NCBI RefSeq assembly: GCF_019175385.1
Contig: NC_083348.1
Location: 51,482,950 to 51,546,949, forward strand
Direction: 5' to 3'
Length of the DNA stretch: 64,000 nucleotides
Source: Lycium barbarum
Lineage: Eukaryota; Streptophyta; Magnoliopsida; Solanales; Solanaceae
The position numbers and the translations under genes are program-made. A model generated the notes under the pieces. The model was not told the DNA's origin and ran no database searches. It was given only the letters and a program-made list of their open reading frames with translations. Shown here piece after piece: positions 23,945-37,159 of this stretch. Numbering within the stretch: position 1 is the stretch's first letter; the number at the start of each line of letters is the position of its first letter.

Positions 23945-24203
23945 CCAACCTATATTCAATGTTCCAGAGCTAATGGAACTGACAAAATTCCCAAAATGAC
24001 ACCATTACCCCTGAAGATGCCTAAAGTCCACCAAACACTTAAGGACTTCCAAAAATCTCATTTTCTCCCTCAAATCACATACGATTGCCTCGGGAATTGT
24101 GACACCCTTCCTCAGAAGTCAAATATTCTCTAACTAAGCTATGGGGAAGGTCAAAAGGTGTAAAATGGTCAAAAGTGCTAAAATGACCTAACGGGTCTTT
24201 ACA
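23945..24203 (-). repeat. LARD-1 5' LTR, outer end
   Basis: This is the continuation of the LTR interrupted at 10522. It ends ACGGGTCTTTACA, which on the minus strand is TGTAAAGACCCGT, a typical start for this LTR type. Gypsy-1 gag begins immediately after, so LARD-1 appears to have landed in or beside gypsy-1. Confidence 0.7.
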
Positions 24204-25262
24204 CTAGTACACCGAGTGAGGGTGTTTATGTGTTTGTTGTGGACATGCACGAGAGGTTGTATAAGATGAGGATTGTTGAGTCCCATAGATTTAACTACAT
24301 ATCCTATTTATTCTGTGGGGATGCAAAGACTTGGTGGAGTTCCATCATTGATTGCTGGTCAGCTGGGTCGCCTCCACTGTCTTAGGTTCAGTTTCATTAG
24401 GACTTTTTAGAGAAGTATGTTACCTGTCCTCTAAGGGACCAGGGGAGAGATGATTTTATCCATTTACAATAGAGAGGCATGTCCATAGCTGAGTATGAGG
24501 CCCGATTCCTTTATTTGGCACGATATGCTACACAGTTGATTCCTACTGAGACAGAGAGGGACAGGAGATTTGTGGGTGGACTGGTACTCCCGTTGCACGT
24601 GGCCTGTCTTCAGCCTATCATCATAAATGCCTCTTTCCAGTTAGTGGTAGATCATGTTGCGAGTGTTGAGTCAGCTAGGATCCGAGCTCATGGTAGGAGT
24701 AGTGATAAGAATCCCTGTCAGTATGGTAGTTACAGTAGGTCAATTTCTAGAGGTGGGGACTAATCGGCTAGGATCTTTCAGCCACACTCCGGTTTCCCTA
24801 TACAATCAGTGCTCTAGACTTCTTCAGTTGGTTCTCCAAGGCAGAGTTGGTATAGTTCGGGGTAGGTTTTTGGAGGCTTTTATTCTCAGCTAGCCGATCG
24901 AGAAGGTTATATCGGTTCTTCAGCTTTAATATTTTAGCCCCAACCATCTAGAGCTTGTTATACATGTGGTGATACGGAGAACATTTCTAGAGAGTTCCCC
25001 AAGTTGAGACAGAGTGGGGTCCAGCATGGTTCCAGATTTCAGACCCCTAGGACTCCGACATCTTCAGGTAGCCATAGTTGTTCTTCTAGTAGAGGCGGTG
25101 CTCAGACAGGCCGTGGTGGTTCTCAGTCTTCTGGGGTGGATATCATTCAGGCAGGGGTGGTTCTCAGGCTTCCAGAGGAGAAATTCAGTCCAGCTAGAGC
25201 GGCCGTAGTGGTGCCCATTGTTATGCTTTTCCTGGTAGGCCAGAGGTCGAGACGTTAGTTGC
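24204..25262 (+). pseudogene. gypsy-1 gag, 5' truncated and broken
   Basis: Gag is the capsid/nucleocapsid precursor of a Ty3/gypsy retrotransposon. The Retrotrans_gag region is readable from about 24230 (HERLYKMRIVESHRFNYISY, DAKTWW) through 24479-24763 (MSIAEYEARFLYLARYA, RFVGGL). It is followed by a Gly/Ser/Arg-rich tail and a damaged zinc knuckle near 24957 (CYTCGDTENISREFP, where the usual GH and final C are lost). Several stops and frame changes interrupt it. No 5' LTR, PBS or gag start is present: the element begins at the LARD-1 LTR edge. Confidence 0.75.
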
Positions 25263-28200
25263 TATTATCACAGGTACCATTTTTGTTTGTCACCAAGTAG
25301 CTTTGGTCTTATTTGATCTTGGATCTACTTTCTCTTATCTGTCTACTTATCATACCATGGGCTGGGATATGGTTTGTGACTGGCTTGACGTACTTATTCA
25401 CGTGTCTACTCTGGTTGGAGATTCGGTAGTGTTTGATCGAGTCTATCGATCCTATTTAGTTACCTTTATGGGTTATGACACATGGGTTGACTTAGTGATT
25501 CATGATATGGTGGATTTCAACGTCATATTGTGCATGATTTGGTTGTCCCCTTATCATGCAATCTTAGATAGTCATGCCAAGACAGTCATGCTAGCCATGT
25601 CGGGTGTTTCTAGACTTGATTGGAGAGGTACTCCTAGTCCCGTCCAGAAGAAGATTATTTCCTTCCTTCGAGCTAAGAAGTTAGTTGATAAAGGATGCTT
25701 GGCCTACTTGGCCCATAATTGTGATACCAATGTCGACTCTTCGTTACTTAAGTCTATGCCTGTTGTGAGCAAGTTCACATAGGTGTTCCCTACAGATTTT
25801 CCAGGTATCTACCCGACCGTGATATTGACTTCTGTATTGATCTAGATCCGGACACTCACCCTATTTCCATTCTGCTATATAGGATGGCACCAACTGAGTT
25901 ACGAGAGTTAAAGTAATAATTGCATGATCTTCAGAGTAAGGGTTTCATCAAACTGAGCATCTCCCCTTGGGGCGCCCATGCTTTTCGTGAAGAAGAAAGA
26001 TAGGTCGATTCGGATATCTATTGATTACTGCCAGTTGAATAAGGTCACTATTCGAAACAAGTATCCTATCCCCCATATCGATGACCTGTTCGACCAGCTT
26101 CAGGGTGTTTCAGTGTTCTCTAAGATTGATTTGAGGTCGGGTTATCACCAGTTAAAGATCACGGTCGAGGATATTCTGGAGTTGGCCTTTAGGACTCGTT
26201 ATGGTCATTACGAGTTCCTTGTTATGTCTTTTAGGCTTACCAATGCCCCGACAACTTTTATGGATTTGATGAATGGCATTTTCAAGCCATACCTGGATTC
26301 CTTTATCATAGTCTTCATTGATGATATTTTGGTGTATTCACGAAGCAAGAAAGATCATGAGTGTCATTTTAGGATTGTAATGGGATTGTTGAAGGATAAG
26401 AAGCTTTACGCTAAGTTTTCTAAGTGTGAGTTTTGGATTGATTCTGTGGATTTTCTTGGGCCACGTGGTATCTAAGGATGGGATTATGGTTGATCCTAAG
26501 AAGATCGAGGCTGTCAGAGATTAGGGAGGCCCACTCTAGTGACTGAGATTCATAGTTTTGTATGGTTGGCGAGTTACTACCATCTATTTGTGAAAGGGTT
26601 TGCTTCGATTTCTTCTAACTTGACTCGATTGACTTAAAAAGAGGTTCCTTTCTAGTGGTACGATGACTATGAAGAGAGCTTCCAAAATCTCAAGACCTTA
26701 TTGACTACATCCCCGATTTTGGCATTACCCGTGGATGGTAAGGATTTCTCCGTTTATTGTGATGCGTCGCGTGTTGGTTTGGGCAATGTGTTGATGCAAG
26801 AGGGTAAGGTTATTACTTATGCTTTAAGGCATTTGAATATTCATGAGAAGAACTGCACTACTCATGATTTGGAGTTGGCAGCGGCAGTCTTCACTTTGAA
26901 GATTTTGAGGCATTTCTTATATCGGGTCCATTGCGAAGTGTTCACCGATCACCGCAGTTTACATCATGTGTTCAGTTAGAGGGATGTCAATTCTAGACAA
27001 CATATATGGATGCAGCTACTTAAGGATTTTGATATCACCATTCTCATCATCCGAGCAAAGCTAATATGGAAATTGATGCATTGAGCTGAAAGGCAGTAAG
27101 TATGGATAGTTTAGCTCGGTCGATTACTGTGAAGCATTTTTTAGCCATGAAGGTTCAGACTCTGGCTAACAATTTTGTGCGACTTGATATCTCTGATGCA
27201 AGTAAGGTTTTAGCATGTTTTGAGGCTAGGTCATCTCTTTTGGAGTAAATCAAGGCAAAACAGTTTGATGATGATAAGTTGTGCAAGATCCGTGATAAAG
27301 TGTTGAGTGGTGAGGCCAAGGAGGCCATGCTTGATAATGAGGAATTCTTGAGGATCAAGGGGCGTGTGTGCGTTCCTCATGTGGGTGGTCTGATTCGTTT
27401 GATATTGGAAGAAGCTCATACATTCAGATATTCCATTTATCTAGGTGCTACTAAGATGTATCGTGATTTGAGACAGTACTACTGGTGAGGCAGGATGAAG
27501 AGAGACATTATAGATTTTGTTGCTCAGTGTTTGAATTGCCAGCATGTTAAGTATGAGCACCAGAGACCTGGCGGTGTGCTTCAGAGGATGCCCATTCCGG
27601 AGTGAAAGTGGGAGAGGATAGCCATGGATTTTGTTGTAGTTCTTCCGAAGCCCTTGGCTAAGTTTGAATCGATTTGGGTCATTGTGGATAGGTCGACTAA
27701 GTCTGCACACTTTATTCTGGTTCAGGTTACTTATAATGCAGAGAAGTTGGCCAAGATCTATATCCGAGAGATTGTGCGATTGCATAGGGTTCCTATTTCC
27801 ATAGTTTCAGACCGAGGTACTCAGTTTACCTCCCATTTCTGGAAGACTTTGCAGAAGGAGTTAGATACTCAGTTGGATCTTAGCACTGCGTTTCATCCGC
27901 AGACGGATGGTCAGTCCTAGAGGACTATTTAGGTGCTTGATGATACTTTGAGAGCCTGTGTTATTGACTTTGGTGGTCATTGGGATCAATTGTTACCATT
28001 GGCAGAGTTTGCGTATAGTAAAACCTACTATTCAAGTATTGATATAGCGCCATTCGAGGCTTTATATGGTAGTAGGTGTCGTTCTGCGATTGGGTGGTTT
28101 GATGGGTGAGACCTTGGGGTATGGATTTGCTGAGGGAGTCCTTGGAAAAAGTGAAGCTGATTCAAGGAAAGCTTCTGACAGCAGAGAGCAGGCAAAAGGA

Positions 28201-28660
28201 GTATGTAGAATGAAAGGTTTGGGATTTGGAGTTTATAGAGGGTCAATAGGTTCTTCTGAAGGTTTCGCTCATGAAGGGTGTCATGCGATTTGGGAAGAAG
28301 GACAAGTTGAGCTCGAGGTACATTGGCCCATTTGAGATTCTCCGTCGTATTGGCGCAATGGCTTATGAGTTAGATTTTCCATCAGGCTTGTCACGTGTTC
28401 ATCTGGTATTTTATGTTTCCATGCTGAAGAAGTACCATTCAGACGGTTCATAAATCATTCGTTGGGACTCAGGTTTGCTAGATGAGAATCTATCTTATGA
28501 GGAAGAGCCTATAGTGATCTTGGATAGGCACCGTCTAGTTAAGGAGGCCACATGGGAGACCGAGTCCGACATGCACACCATGTATCCTCAGTTGTTTACC
28601 GACTCAGGTACTTTTCCTCCGTTCTTTTCCTTTGTCGTTCGAGGAAGAACAATTATGTAA
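25263..28660 (+). pseudogene. gypsy-1 pol, protease-RT-RNase H-integrase-chromodomain (broken)
   Basis: Pol of a Tekay/Del-like chromovirus. Protease at ~25303-25780 has active-site DLGSTFSY and ends VSKF then a stop. RT at ~25978-26470 includes the catalytic FIDD near 26317-26325. RNase H is at 26701-26979 (YCDAS, HDLELAA). Integrase is at ~27279-28090 (zinc finger, then WVIVDRSTKSAHF, VSDRGTQFTS, FHPQTDGQS). At ~28300-28620 it ends in a chromodomain-type tail (EATWETESDM). The RT part is in frame 1, integrase in frame 0 and the tail in frame 2, so several frameshifts occurred, plus many stops. In the integrase zinc finger, the second histidine of the usual SIHPG is Y (SIYLG). About 20 residues of the chromodomain core are missing compared with gypsy-2. 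Confidence 0.88.
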
Positions 28661-29347
28661 TTGATATCTGATGTAACGACCCGTTTGGTTGTTATTTCCC
28701 TTTTGATCCATTTACCCCCATTGACCCTTCCTCGAGCTTTGTTAGTATGATTTTGACCCGCGGGGATAGGTGGCATGGTTCTCGAGGTAATCAAGTGAGT
28801 TTTATTATGATTTATGAGAATTAGAGCCTTAAAGTGAAAAATAATTGACCAATAGTTGACTTTTGGGTAAACGAACCTTTTTAAATAATTCATAGATTTC
28901 GTGAGGTTCTGAGGGTCGTTTACGACTTGGTGAGGTATTCAATCGATTCCCGAGGCATTCAGGAGTATTTTGTAGCGATGGTTGGAAAGTTGATTTTGGC
29001 AGTTTCGGGGTTGACCCATTCAAATAGACCATCGTTGGGAATTCGGAGGCCACGAGTGAGTCTGTAGAATGTTTTTACTTATGGTTGGATGTCTTGTTTG
29101 TATACAGAAGGGCTCAGATGGATGTCGGGATATGGGGTGAAACTTGGTGAAAACCAGAATTCTTCTGGTTTTTGGTGTCTCATCCCAGCGAGACTAAGAT
29201 CCGCCTTAGTGGATGTTTCTCTGCCGAGGCAAGACGGCTGAAGCTGAATATAATCTGCTGGAGCGGAAGTCGCTGAATCAGAAGCACTAAATGTCTATTT
29301 CGAACCACTCTTTTCCGTTTCCTAAAACTAATTCTCTAAGTGACTCA

Positions 29348-32237
29348 TGTTATAGCCCGCATTTTGTACGTCCGGATATTTCGAGATAATCGTGGTAAGT
29401 TAAGGGCAAGACCATTTTCAAAAAATTATTTTAATGTACAAGTTGTTATGAATATTATTTATGAATATTATTAGTATGGAAATATTGAGAAAGACTAAGG
29501 GTAGAAAGGGAAATTCGCAAAATGGCCCATGGTAATATTGTGGAAGGCTAGGGGCAAAACGGGGATTTCACAAAATGTTCAAGAAAATTTCTTGAGCATG
29601 CTACCTTGGCCGTGTGATATAAAGAGTGGGACCCACCCATGGCCATGTGTCCCTATTTTTATTTATGGGACTTAAGTATATATATATGGACAAGTGATGG
29701 AAAAAAAGAAAAATAAGACATATTATCTTCATCTTTTAGAAAGATGAAGAAACTTGGAGAAGAAAAATTAAGGAGCCATTCGGCCATGGCTAAAGGAAAT
29801 TGGCTCCATGGAGTTGATCGAGAAAAAATTATTTCTTCTAGTATTCCAACTAATTTGAAGGCCCTAATTAACATGGAGTGGTTGTTGGAGCAAGAAAACT
29901 ATTTATTCTTGCAAGTTCATAACCCAAGCCAAGTAAGAAGACAAGTGAAAAGAGGTAAGATTTAATCTTCCTTTATATGTTATGGATGGTTGTGTATGTT
30001 GTAGTGTGTGGAAATGGATGAAATTCATGGAAATATGGAAGTTGTGTTGTGGTCGTGTATGTGTTGGTGTTGGCCGTGTATGTATTGTATTGTGTAGGGA
30101 TAATGAACTAATTTTATATATTATTTTGGTTGTTGTTGTCATGAATTCCATGATAAAAATGAAAGTGTAATGATTCTAGTTGAAGTTGTAACGGTTGGAG
30201 AGTTGTTTTAGAAGCTAATGTGATTTGAACATAGTCTTCTTGTATTTATGGAAGATAATGTTGTTAGTGAGTGAATTGTTGGTGTAGTTCATGAATTTGA
30301 AAGGAAGAAATGTGTTGTTATTGTTCTTGTTGAATTTGGAAGGTTTCGGATGGAATGGCATGTGGGTTGGATTATTGTGAATATTGTGCGGATTGTTTGA
30401 AGCGTTCTTGAATATTGTTTGAGTTGCTTCGGATTAGTACTTGAATGTGTGAGCAAATATGAATTGAATATAAGTGAAACACCATTGAAGTTTGTAGAAA
30501 GAAGTTGCTAATGTTAGTATGCGTTTTGAATCGATTGTGGATATTGTTAGAATAATTGTTGGTATTGTTGTTGATATTTTGGCCGAGTTAAATTCTCGGA
30601 GTGTTGTTGATAAAATTGGCCGAGTTAGAATTTCGGGGATGGTGTATTTACAGGGGAAATGCTGCCGAAATTTCGGTAGAATATAAGTGAATTCATTTGA
30701 AAGACTAAGGCAAGTGAATGACAATGAATATAATGGTTATGTGAATTCTTTTGTATGTAGACTAGCAAGCTTGGACAATTAAGTGTAGCTAATAGGACGT
30801 GGAGAAGGTATGTAAGGCTTACCCTTTCTTTCTTTTGGCATGTCCTAGAGCCGACTAAGGTATGATATACATCTTGAGGTTACTCTGCTCTTGATTCCGA
30901 GCTTGTATATGATTCTTATTCACTTTAGATATGCTTTCGGAAGGGTTCTGTAAGTGTTAATGTTCCTAACTGTCGTAAATGGTTTCAAATTGCTTGAATC
31001 CTGTGGTAAAACTTCAAACGCTCATAACTTTCTTATACTAAGTCGGATTGACCCGAAACTTGTTTCTGAGCCTTCTGACGTCGGTAAGTATACTTATCTA
31101 TCGAGTCTTGATTTATATGCATATAGTTTATCACTACTCTGCTCGTGCATGTGTCATGACCTCTTTCGCCGAGTCCCGAGCCGTTATGTATCGTGCGTAT
31201 GGTTCGCCGAGTCCCTTGTTTGAGGGTCGGGTTCCATATATACAATTCCGGAGTATGATGTGTCCGGTTCTGGGGTACCGTGTATATGTGTCCGGTCCCC
31301 GGTTACTGTGTATATGTTATGGACTATGATGTGTCCGGTTCCCGGGTTCTCGTGTATATATGTTCGGTTATCGGGTACCGTGTATATGCTATGTTGTGTT
31401 ATGTGTGACGGAGATTATGGAGTAAATCTTCTGGAGCATGATGTGTGTGGCGCCAAAGACGGGGTGGCGACCACGTTCCCCGGGTCCCGCAAGGGACCGG
31501 ACACCGTTTCTGACATGCATGATTTGTGTTTCGAGTAAGCATTTTGATATTCTGTACTTCTTCTGGCATATGACTTCGGCATATATGATTTTTGTTTGGA
31601 AAACAAGTATTTGGATATTCTGGATGATTTACTTACTCTCTGTACTTCTTCTGACATATGACATCGGCAGATACGATCTGCGTTCTGAAAAATAAGTAGT
31701 TTGGTATTCTGAATAATGTACTTATGTTTGTACTGCTTGTGTCGATTATGGTTCTGTTTCCTGTAATTCATGCCTTACATGCTCAGTACATTTTCCGTAC
31801 TGACCCCCTTTCTTCGGGGGCTGCGTTTCATGCCGCGCAGGTACACCCAGATGAGTAGAAGTCATTACAGAAGATGTTCCAGCGAAGTTGGAAAGCTCCA
31901 TTTTCCTCTGGAGTGTTGCCGGGTCAGATTATTATGCTATGATGTTTTGTTCGAAGTTAGAGACTTTGCAGACAGAGTCGTGGGTATAGTATGTCGGTTT
32001 TGTAAACGGCTCCATCAGTCGATATGTCATCCTGTGTTATGATATAAATTCTATATGATTATGGATTTTGGTTTGATTTGAGAATAACGGAAAGAATATT
32101 TCTGAAAGTATTACCATGCATATCATTCTATTTGATTTAAAAGTCAAGATTATATGTGTACTAAGGGTCAGAGGGTTCGCTCGGCCCTAAGTAAGGGTCG
32201 GGTGCCCATCACACCCTAGTAAGGTTAGGGTGTGACA
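29348..32237 (+). mobile_element. Solo LTR 4, TSD ACTCA
   Basis: Begins TGTTATAGCCCGC and ends GGTGTGACA; ACTCA at 29343-29347 and 32238-32242 is a perfect TSD. Length 2890 bp. TATA-like run at 29677-29687; GAGGTAAGA donor-like motif near 29951; palindrome at 30662-30679; GGTATGTAAGGCTTACC near 30808; minisatellite at ~31195-31400; twin hairpins at 31783-31820. A 74-codon frame from 29744 begins near the conserved GCCATGGC leader, but its reading frame is not kept in sister copies. Confidence 0.93.
29677..29687 (+). promoter_or_regulatory. Candidate TATA box of solo LTR 4
   Basis: TATATATATAT lies 330 bp into the LTR. An AT-rich TATA-like site occurs at a similar offset in several sister LTRs (43586 in gypsy-2, 50303 in solo 6, 38491-38508 on the minus strand). 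Position and recurrence suggest the U3/R boundary lies soon after; this is inference. Confidence 0.5.
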
Positions 32238-32297
32238 ACTCAAGGGTGATTTGAAGAGTATTCAGAATTGTTTTCATCTTGGGACTTTGAGTATTCG

Positions 32298-34799
32298 TGT
32301 CACGACCCAATTTCACGGAATATGCAGGCACCTACCTGATTATCTTCAAGTAGGCGAACCCTTACTAACCAACCCTTTTTTTCCGTAAGCTGCTTCACAA
32401 AGCAAATGTAACCAACCACAGTATTAAAATAAAAACTTACGAAAACATTTTGTAATCATTTAAAACCATTTAACTTTCCTAAGGATCTAATCTAGACCGG
32501 TACAAGAGCTTCTAAATTACAAAGAGATGACATAATAAAAGACACAGCTTCTGCCTTTGGAATGAGATGTACAGAAGCTGAAGGAAGATATTTGGCACTG
32601 CAATTAATGAAACCTTCAAGCAAAAGCTGAACTACATCTACACCCAAAAAGGATGTAGCAATAGTAGTATCAGTATACCACACGTACTGGTAAGCATCAT
32701 AGGTCGACTAAGATTAGTTCACGCAACACGATATAAAATCAAACAAAATAGATAGATGAGTTCAATCATAACACCCCTTTATATCCTACTCATAACATAG
32801 TCGTTCTGACTTAACAGGTTTATTACTAATTAATACGTCAAGCAACATCTAGAAGTGTGACCAACAATCAGCAATTATCACTTTCAAGAAGGTTTCCTAT
32901 GTCAAATTAACCACGTCAATAAGGGCGGGAGAGAACTCAACCTCCCTATCACCCGACACGCAGTGGGACCACTAATTCTTATCTTGTTTCCTTTACTTTA
33001 TCATACTCTGAATTTAACTATTAGACTCATCCAACCCATATCCCATAATGGACACCAGACCTAAACCACTTATCAAGAATCAAGTAAGAATAGTAAATCA
33101 ATGCAGCCAATGATAGCAAATACATGTAATTCCCCGACACTTTGCCACGCTAATGGGGTCAACTCAACCCACCTTACTCTATTTACCAATGGTTTTCGAG
33201 GTTAATTGTAAAGACCTTATTCTCACAATCAGAAGGAGATCAATGGCACTTACCAGAGACATGACTATCTGCTATCCAATCGGGATCAGCCTTTCCACAG
33301 TTATAAAATATGAACACACAAGTATAATGCAAATAAATGTTAGTATCGTACCCATACACACATGCTAAATGGTAATGTTTGACCCATTAGCCATGACCTA
33401 TAAGAGACCCATGGTGTCCATATACCCTCGCTCCAAAATCTTACCACGGATCACGAGCCTTTAGCTTAGGCCACATCCTTACCCCCTGTCAAATGTGCCA
33501 TTTCATGTTTATTATATCGTTCTCATCACAATGTAATTACATTCCATAATCAATAAGGAATATGAATGATCAATAAAGCAATATTGGGGAAACACAAATC
33601 ACTATATCACAAGTCATATCAAGACTCAAAAATCAATTCATCATCAATCCTGAATAATGGGCCACCCCAAGTCCACCAGAAGGGTATATGTAACTCTTTC
33701 TTTGTCTTTTCATATCAGCTCATCACATGAATAAATCAGTCATAGAATATGAATCATGTCAACAACAAGATACGGTCACCCTATCATGATCCACAACAGG
33801 ACTTAAGAAATTGCCTTCCTAACAATTGGGGATATTCTATGTAGGTGACTACATTACAAATACATAACATCATGTAATAGCCATGCCTAGACTTGGACTC
33901 GACTCATCAATAACGCCGAAATCCATAAGGAAGTGAATGCTGATGATTCCTGCATGCTCAATACACAGAATGATGACAACATGAATATTTAGTGGGGTCA
34001 CCTACAATTTAGGAACAGGTCTCCCCCGCCCAGGTGCAACAAGGCCCTACTATGGCCAACTCGATAATTTCACATAACCACCCTCTCACTAGATTGATAA
34101 CAAACCATAACTATTACATTATTTCCCTCCCCGTTATATCAACTACACGTCTAGTTTCACATACTTAATGGTACGACACACACAGAAGTTAGCATTCATC
34201 TTAGCCTAATAATTATCCATCCGATCTCCGTGTTCGAAGACCTAATCATACTTTCTTCTATCAATTCTATAACATATATACGATTTACTAATCAAAGTCA
34301 AAATCAAGTAAACCATAACCTATCTTGTTGCCAAGCAGCTGTCAAGAACGTTCATGTAACATCTACCATCCCGTCTTGGAGCCAAAAATCGTGATATAGA
34401 AATCTTCAAGGAAGATGAACCAAAGGACATTTGGAGGAGAGCCTGCTCCCTCTAGTCATCAAGTGTTTTACTCTGGGAATATCCTAATGACGGCTTAGGA
34501 GAGGGATTTGTGGATAAAAGTTGTAAAATCCCAAAATAAAGTCAATAAATAGGGGTTTTGGTCCGCATACGCAGCTGCAGCGGATCACTTGTCCGCTACA
34601 GCGGGACCGCTATAGCGATGACTCACCCATTATGATAAAGAAACCTACCCCAGGGCCTACATCTATTTAACTCTCATCTAGTTCAACTAAGAGAAAATAG
34701 CACACTTAAAACTCCCCCGAGGACTAGACTTATGATGATACCCTGGGTTTTCATGCATGGGCAGTAGAAGGTCCAATAACGAGCAGGTGGGTCGTTACA
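32298..34799 (-). mobile_element. Solo LTR 5 (TGTAACGACCC family), TSD ATTCG/ATTCA
   Basis: Starts TGTCACGACCC and ends GGTCGTTACA, i.e. minus-oriented TGTAACGACCC...GTGACA termini, close to the gypsy-1 LTR family rather than the TGTTATA family. The flanks are ATTCG (32293-32297) and ATTCA (34800-34804), a 5-bp TSD with one mismatch. Length 2502 bp. It has a GC-rich word cluster (CGCAGCTGCAGCGGA and neighbours) at ~34563-34617. No internal domain. Confidence 0.82.
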
Positions 34800-36152
34800 A
34801 TTCAGAGGATCATTGGAAGGGCAAGGCTCACTTTTGACTGTTCGTGGCACCAGCTCAGCATCAAGGTAGGTTACGGCTTGCCTTTCGGTTAGACTTCAAT
34901 TAGTGAAACAAATGTAGAAGTTATTTATTGATGGAGAAAGCATGTTAAGCCTTCGGGATGGATACTCTTAGGTAGGTATTGTGATGACTTCATGGCTTGT
35001 TGCCTTGTTATTGTGATTTGGTTTGTCACCATGTATGCGGTGTTAGTCTTATTGACCCTTTACCATGTTGTGTTTGTGATTGATTCATCTCTCACTTATT
35101 TTGTCACTTATCATCGATAAAGGAAGGAATAATGATCTAGGATTGGTATTGTGATGAGTGCTCATGTAGAAACACGAATGAGATCTTGATTATGATTTAC
35201 ACTTGATATTGATATCATGCATAGTAGGCATACACATTTTACATGATACATTGATATGAACTATGATTTGGTACTGGTGATGATAAGTGAGAAAGGAAAC
35301 ATTCAAGTTTGTGATCGGAGTAAGAAATTGTGGATAGGCTTGATATAGAAGCCATCTCTAGGCTGTGTACGGAATGGCTAGTGTTGTAGAAGTCATATCT
35401 AGGCTATGTGTGGAATGACTAGTACATGGATTTAACGGGTCCCCCATGGGTCATGACTATTGAGACGTAGAGGATATTCATCCATAGCATGTGTGTACGG
35501 TGACAGACTGTTGGCCAGTGCATTTCATTGCATTGCATATGCACAACTTACTTCATTCATCTATATCGTTGAATCTGCTATGGTACTTATATCATGTGTG
35601 TTGTTCTTGATGTTGGATTTTGTTGTGACTTATATTTGACAGCGCATGTCTACCTTTCGATTTCTTTCTTATATATGTGTGATCTAGTTGTGGTCTACCT
35701 ATGATACCTACCGGTACAGGTGTATGTACTGATACAACCTTGATGTACTCTTTCTTAAGTGCAGAGTTCGTAACAGGTTCCTGCTCTGCACCTTGTGAGC
35801 GATCCTGAGGCTCAGATTGTAGAGTTTCCAGGGTGAGTATTTAATGGATTCCGCTACCCGCAGATGCTTCTATCTTTACTTGTCTTTTATTCGTATTCCG
35901 AGATAGTATTTGTATTTCAGACTTGTATTCTTCAGACTTGTAGTAGTTAGTGTCTCTTCTACTGATTCAGACCAGATTCCAGGGATGATGTATTAGTATT
36001 CCACATTTGTTTGTTTATCTATATTTCAAGATTGCTTAATCTTTCTATTTACTTTCCTTATGTTTTGAAATGAATGACAAATATGGGAAAGGGTTCTCCC
36101 ACCAGAGGGGTTAATGTGGGTGCCCGCTCGATCCCCTAGTTGGGTCATGACA

Positions 36153-37159
36153 CTGTGACAACAATAACCTTACCTCAATATGATTTTAATATCATCTCTT
36201 AACTTTCCTTCGTCACAATTTATCCATAAGTGCATATATAAATGGAGAGTGAATGCAACAATGGAACATTTTATGCCAACAACATTTTAGACTTGACGTA
36301 TGAATATGCGTAATCAATGAGATTCATGTACCAACTCATAATTCTAAAGCAATGTCCTTCCACAATTATACAGACATGGAATAATGAGGTAAATAACCCA
36401 GTCACAAGTATAAGTCAATCACAACAATCATAGCCCACATAAATAGAAATCATAGCAAATCAGTGGATTTATCACCACAACCACGCCCGAAGGCCTAACA
36501 TGCTTACCTCGTTGTCCTAACTACCCAACAATATATACCGGTACCCAGCCAACTGCTCATCGTAATCACTGAGGTGGGACCTTATCACGCCGAATCTTCA
36601 ACATTTATAAACTATATAAGCCCTCAAATTGAAGTCTAAGAATAAACCGTAACTTACCTCGAAGCCGAGTAGGCGCCATGATCCCTCACGCCAATGCTTT
36701 GCCCTTCCGAAGTGCTTGCGAAATATCGAAGTATAACAAGCATAAATTCCATGTCAAAATACAAACCAAAGGATACTCAAATAATCGTAAAGGATTCGGG
36801 TCCAAAAGTCAACCTCTTGGTTATTTTATCTAATTGTAAGAGCTTAGAGAAATTCTGAAGGTAGTTGGAAACCATGTCTCTGGTGAGAGCTTTGAGGGAA
36901 ATATAAACGGGGTCGACTACAGGTTACTGCAGAGTTACTTAATCAAGATACACAAAATCTTACAATCAATATTTTAGACTACTTGAGACTAAAAACCTCA
37001 GGTGAATGCTGAAGCTAGGACTACAACGCACCATAGAGAGAAGTTCGTCATCAGGAAAACTCAAATGAAGAGCAACAGGTAATGAATCTTGCGGCACATC
37101 AATTAACAGGGTACAAAGGGGGAATTTATAAACATTCCAAGACTTCACATCAAATCACA
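36153..37159 (-). repeat. Reverse-oriented LTR debris plus unassigned sequence
   Basis: 36500-36830 resembles the LARD-1 LTR (for example TTGCCCTTCCG...AGTGCTT and TCCAAAAGTCAACC, compare 9440-9570) and is probably a fragment of a related minus-strand LTR. 36840-37159 does not look like LTR and includes a short coding-like segment. Neither end of the LTR fragment is preserved. Confidence 0.45.
36966..37148 (-). other. Unidentified 60-codon coding-like segment, possible captured exon
   Basis: The minus-strand frame opens further upstream of the first ATG-type start, and its composition is unlike the surrounding LTR (FPLCTLLIDVPQ, HLSFPDDELLSM). Downstream, a second coding-like stretch at ~36850-36925 (minus strand, SLKALTRDMVSNYLQNF) follows a possible short intron (AG/GTTTTT donor, CTGCAG or CTGTAG acceptor), but I could not find a phase that joins the two cleanly. 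I do not recognise the family. It may be a fragment of a host gene or a chance frame. Confidence 0.25.

Larger units (their letters stand above)
28672..36152 (+). repeat. gypsy-1 3' LTR, split by two solo LTRs
   Basis: The LTR begins TGTAACGACCCG right after the pol tail and ends GGGTCATGACA at 36152. Removing solo LTRs 4 and 5 and their extra TSD copies leaves about 2.08 kb in three pieces: 28672-29347, 32238-32297 and 34800-36152. The usual polypurine tract before the LTR is not recognisable; the remnant at 28640-28671 starts GTTCGAGGAAGAAC, a decayed form of the hairpin motif seen before the PPT of other elements. A tandem 42-bp pair lies at about 35338-35428. Confidence 0.75.
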
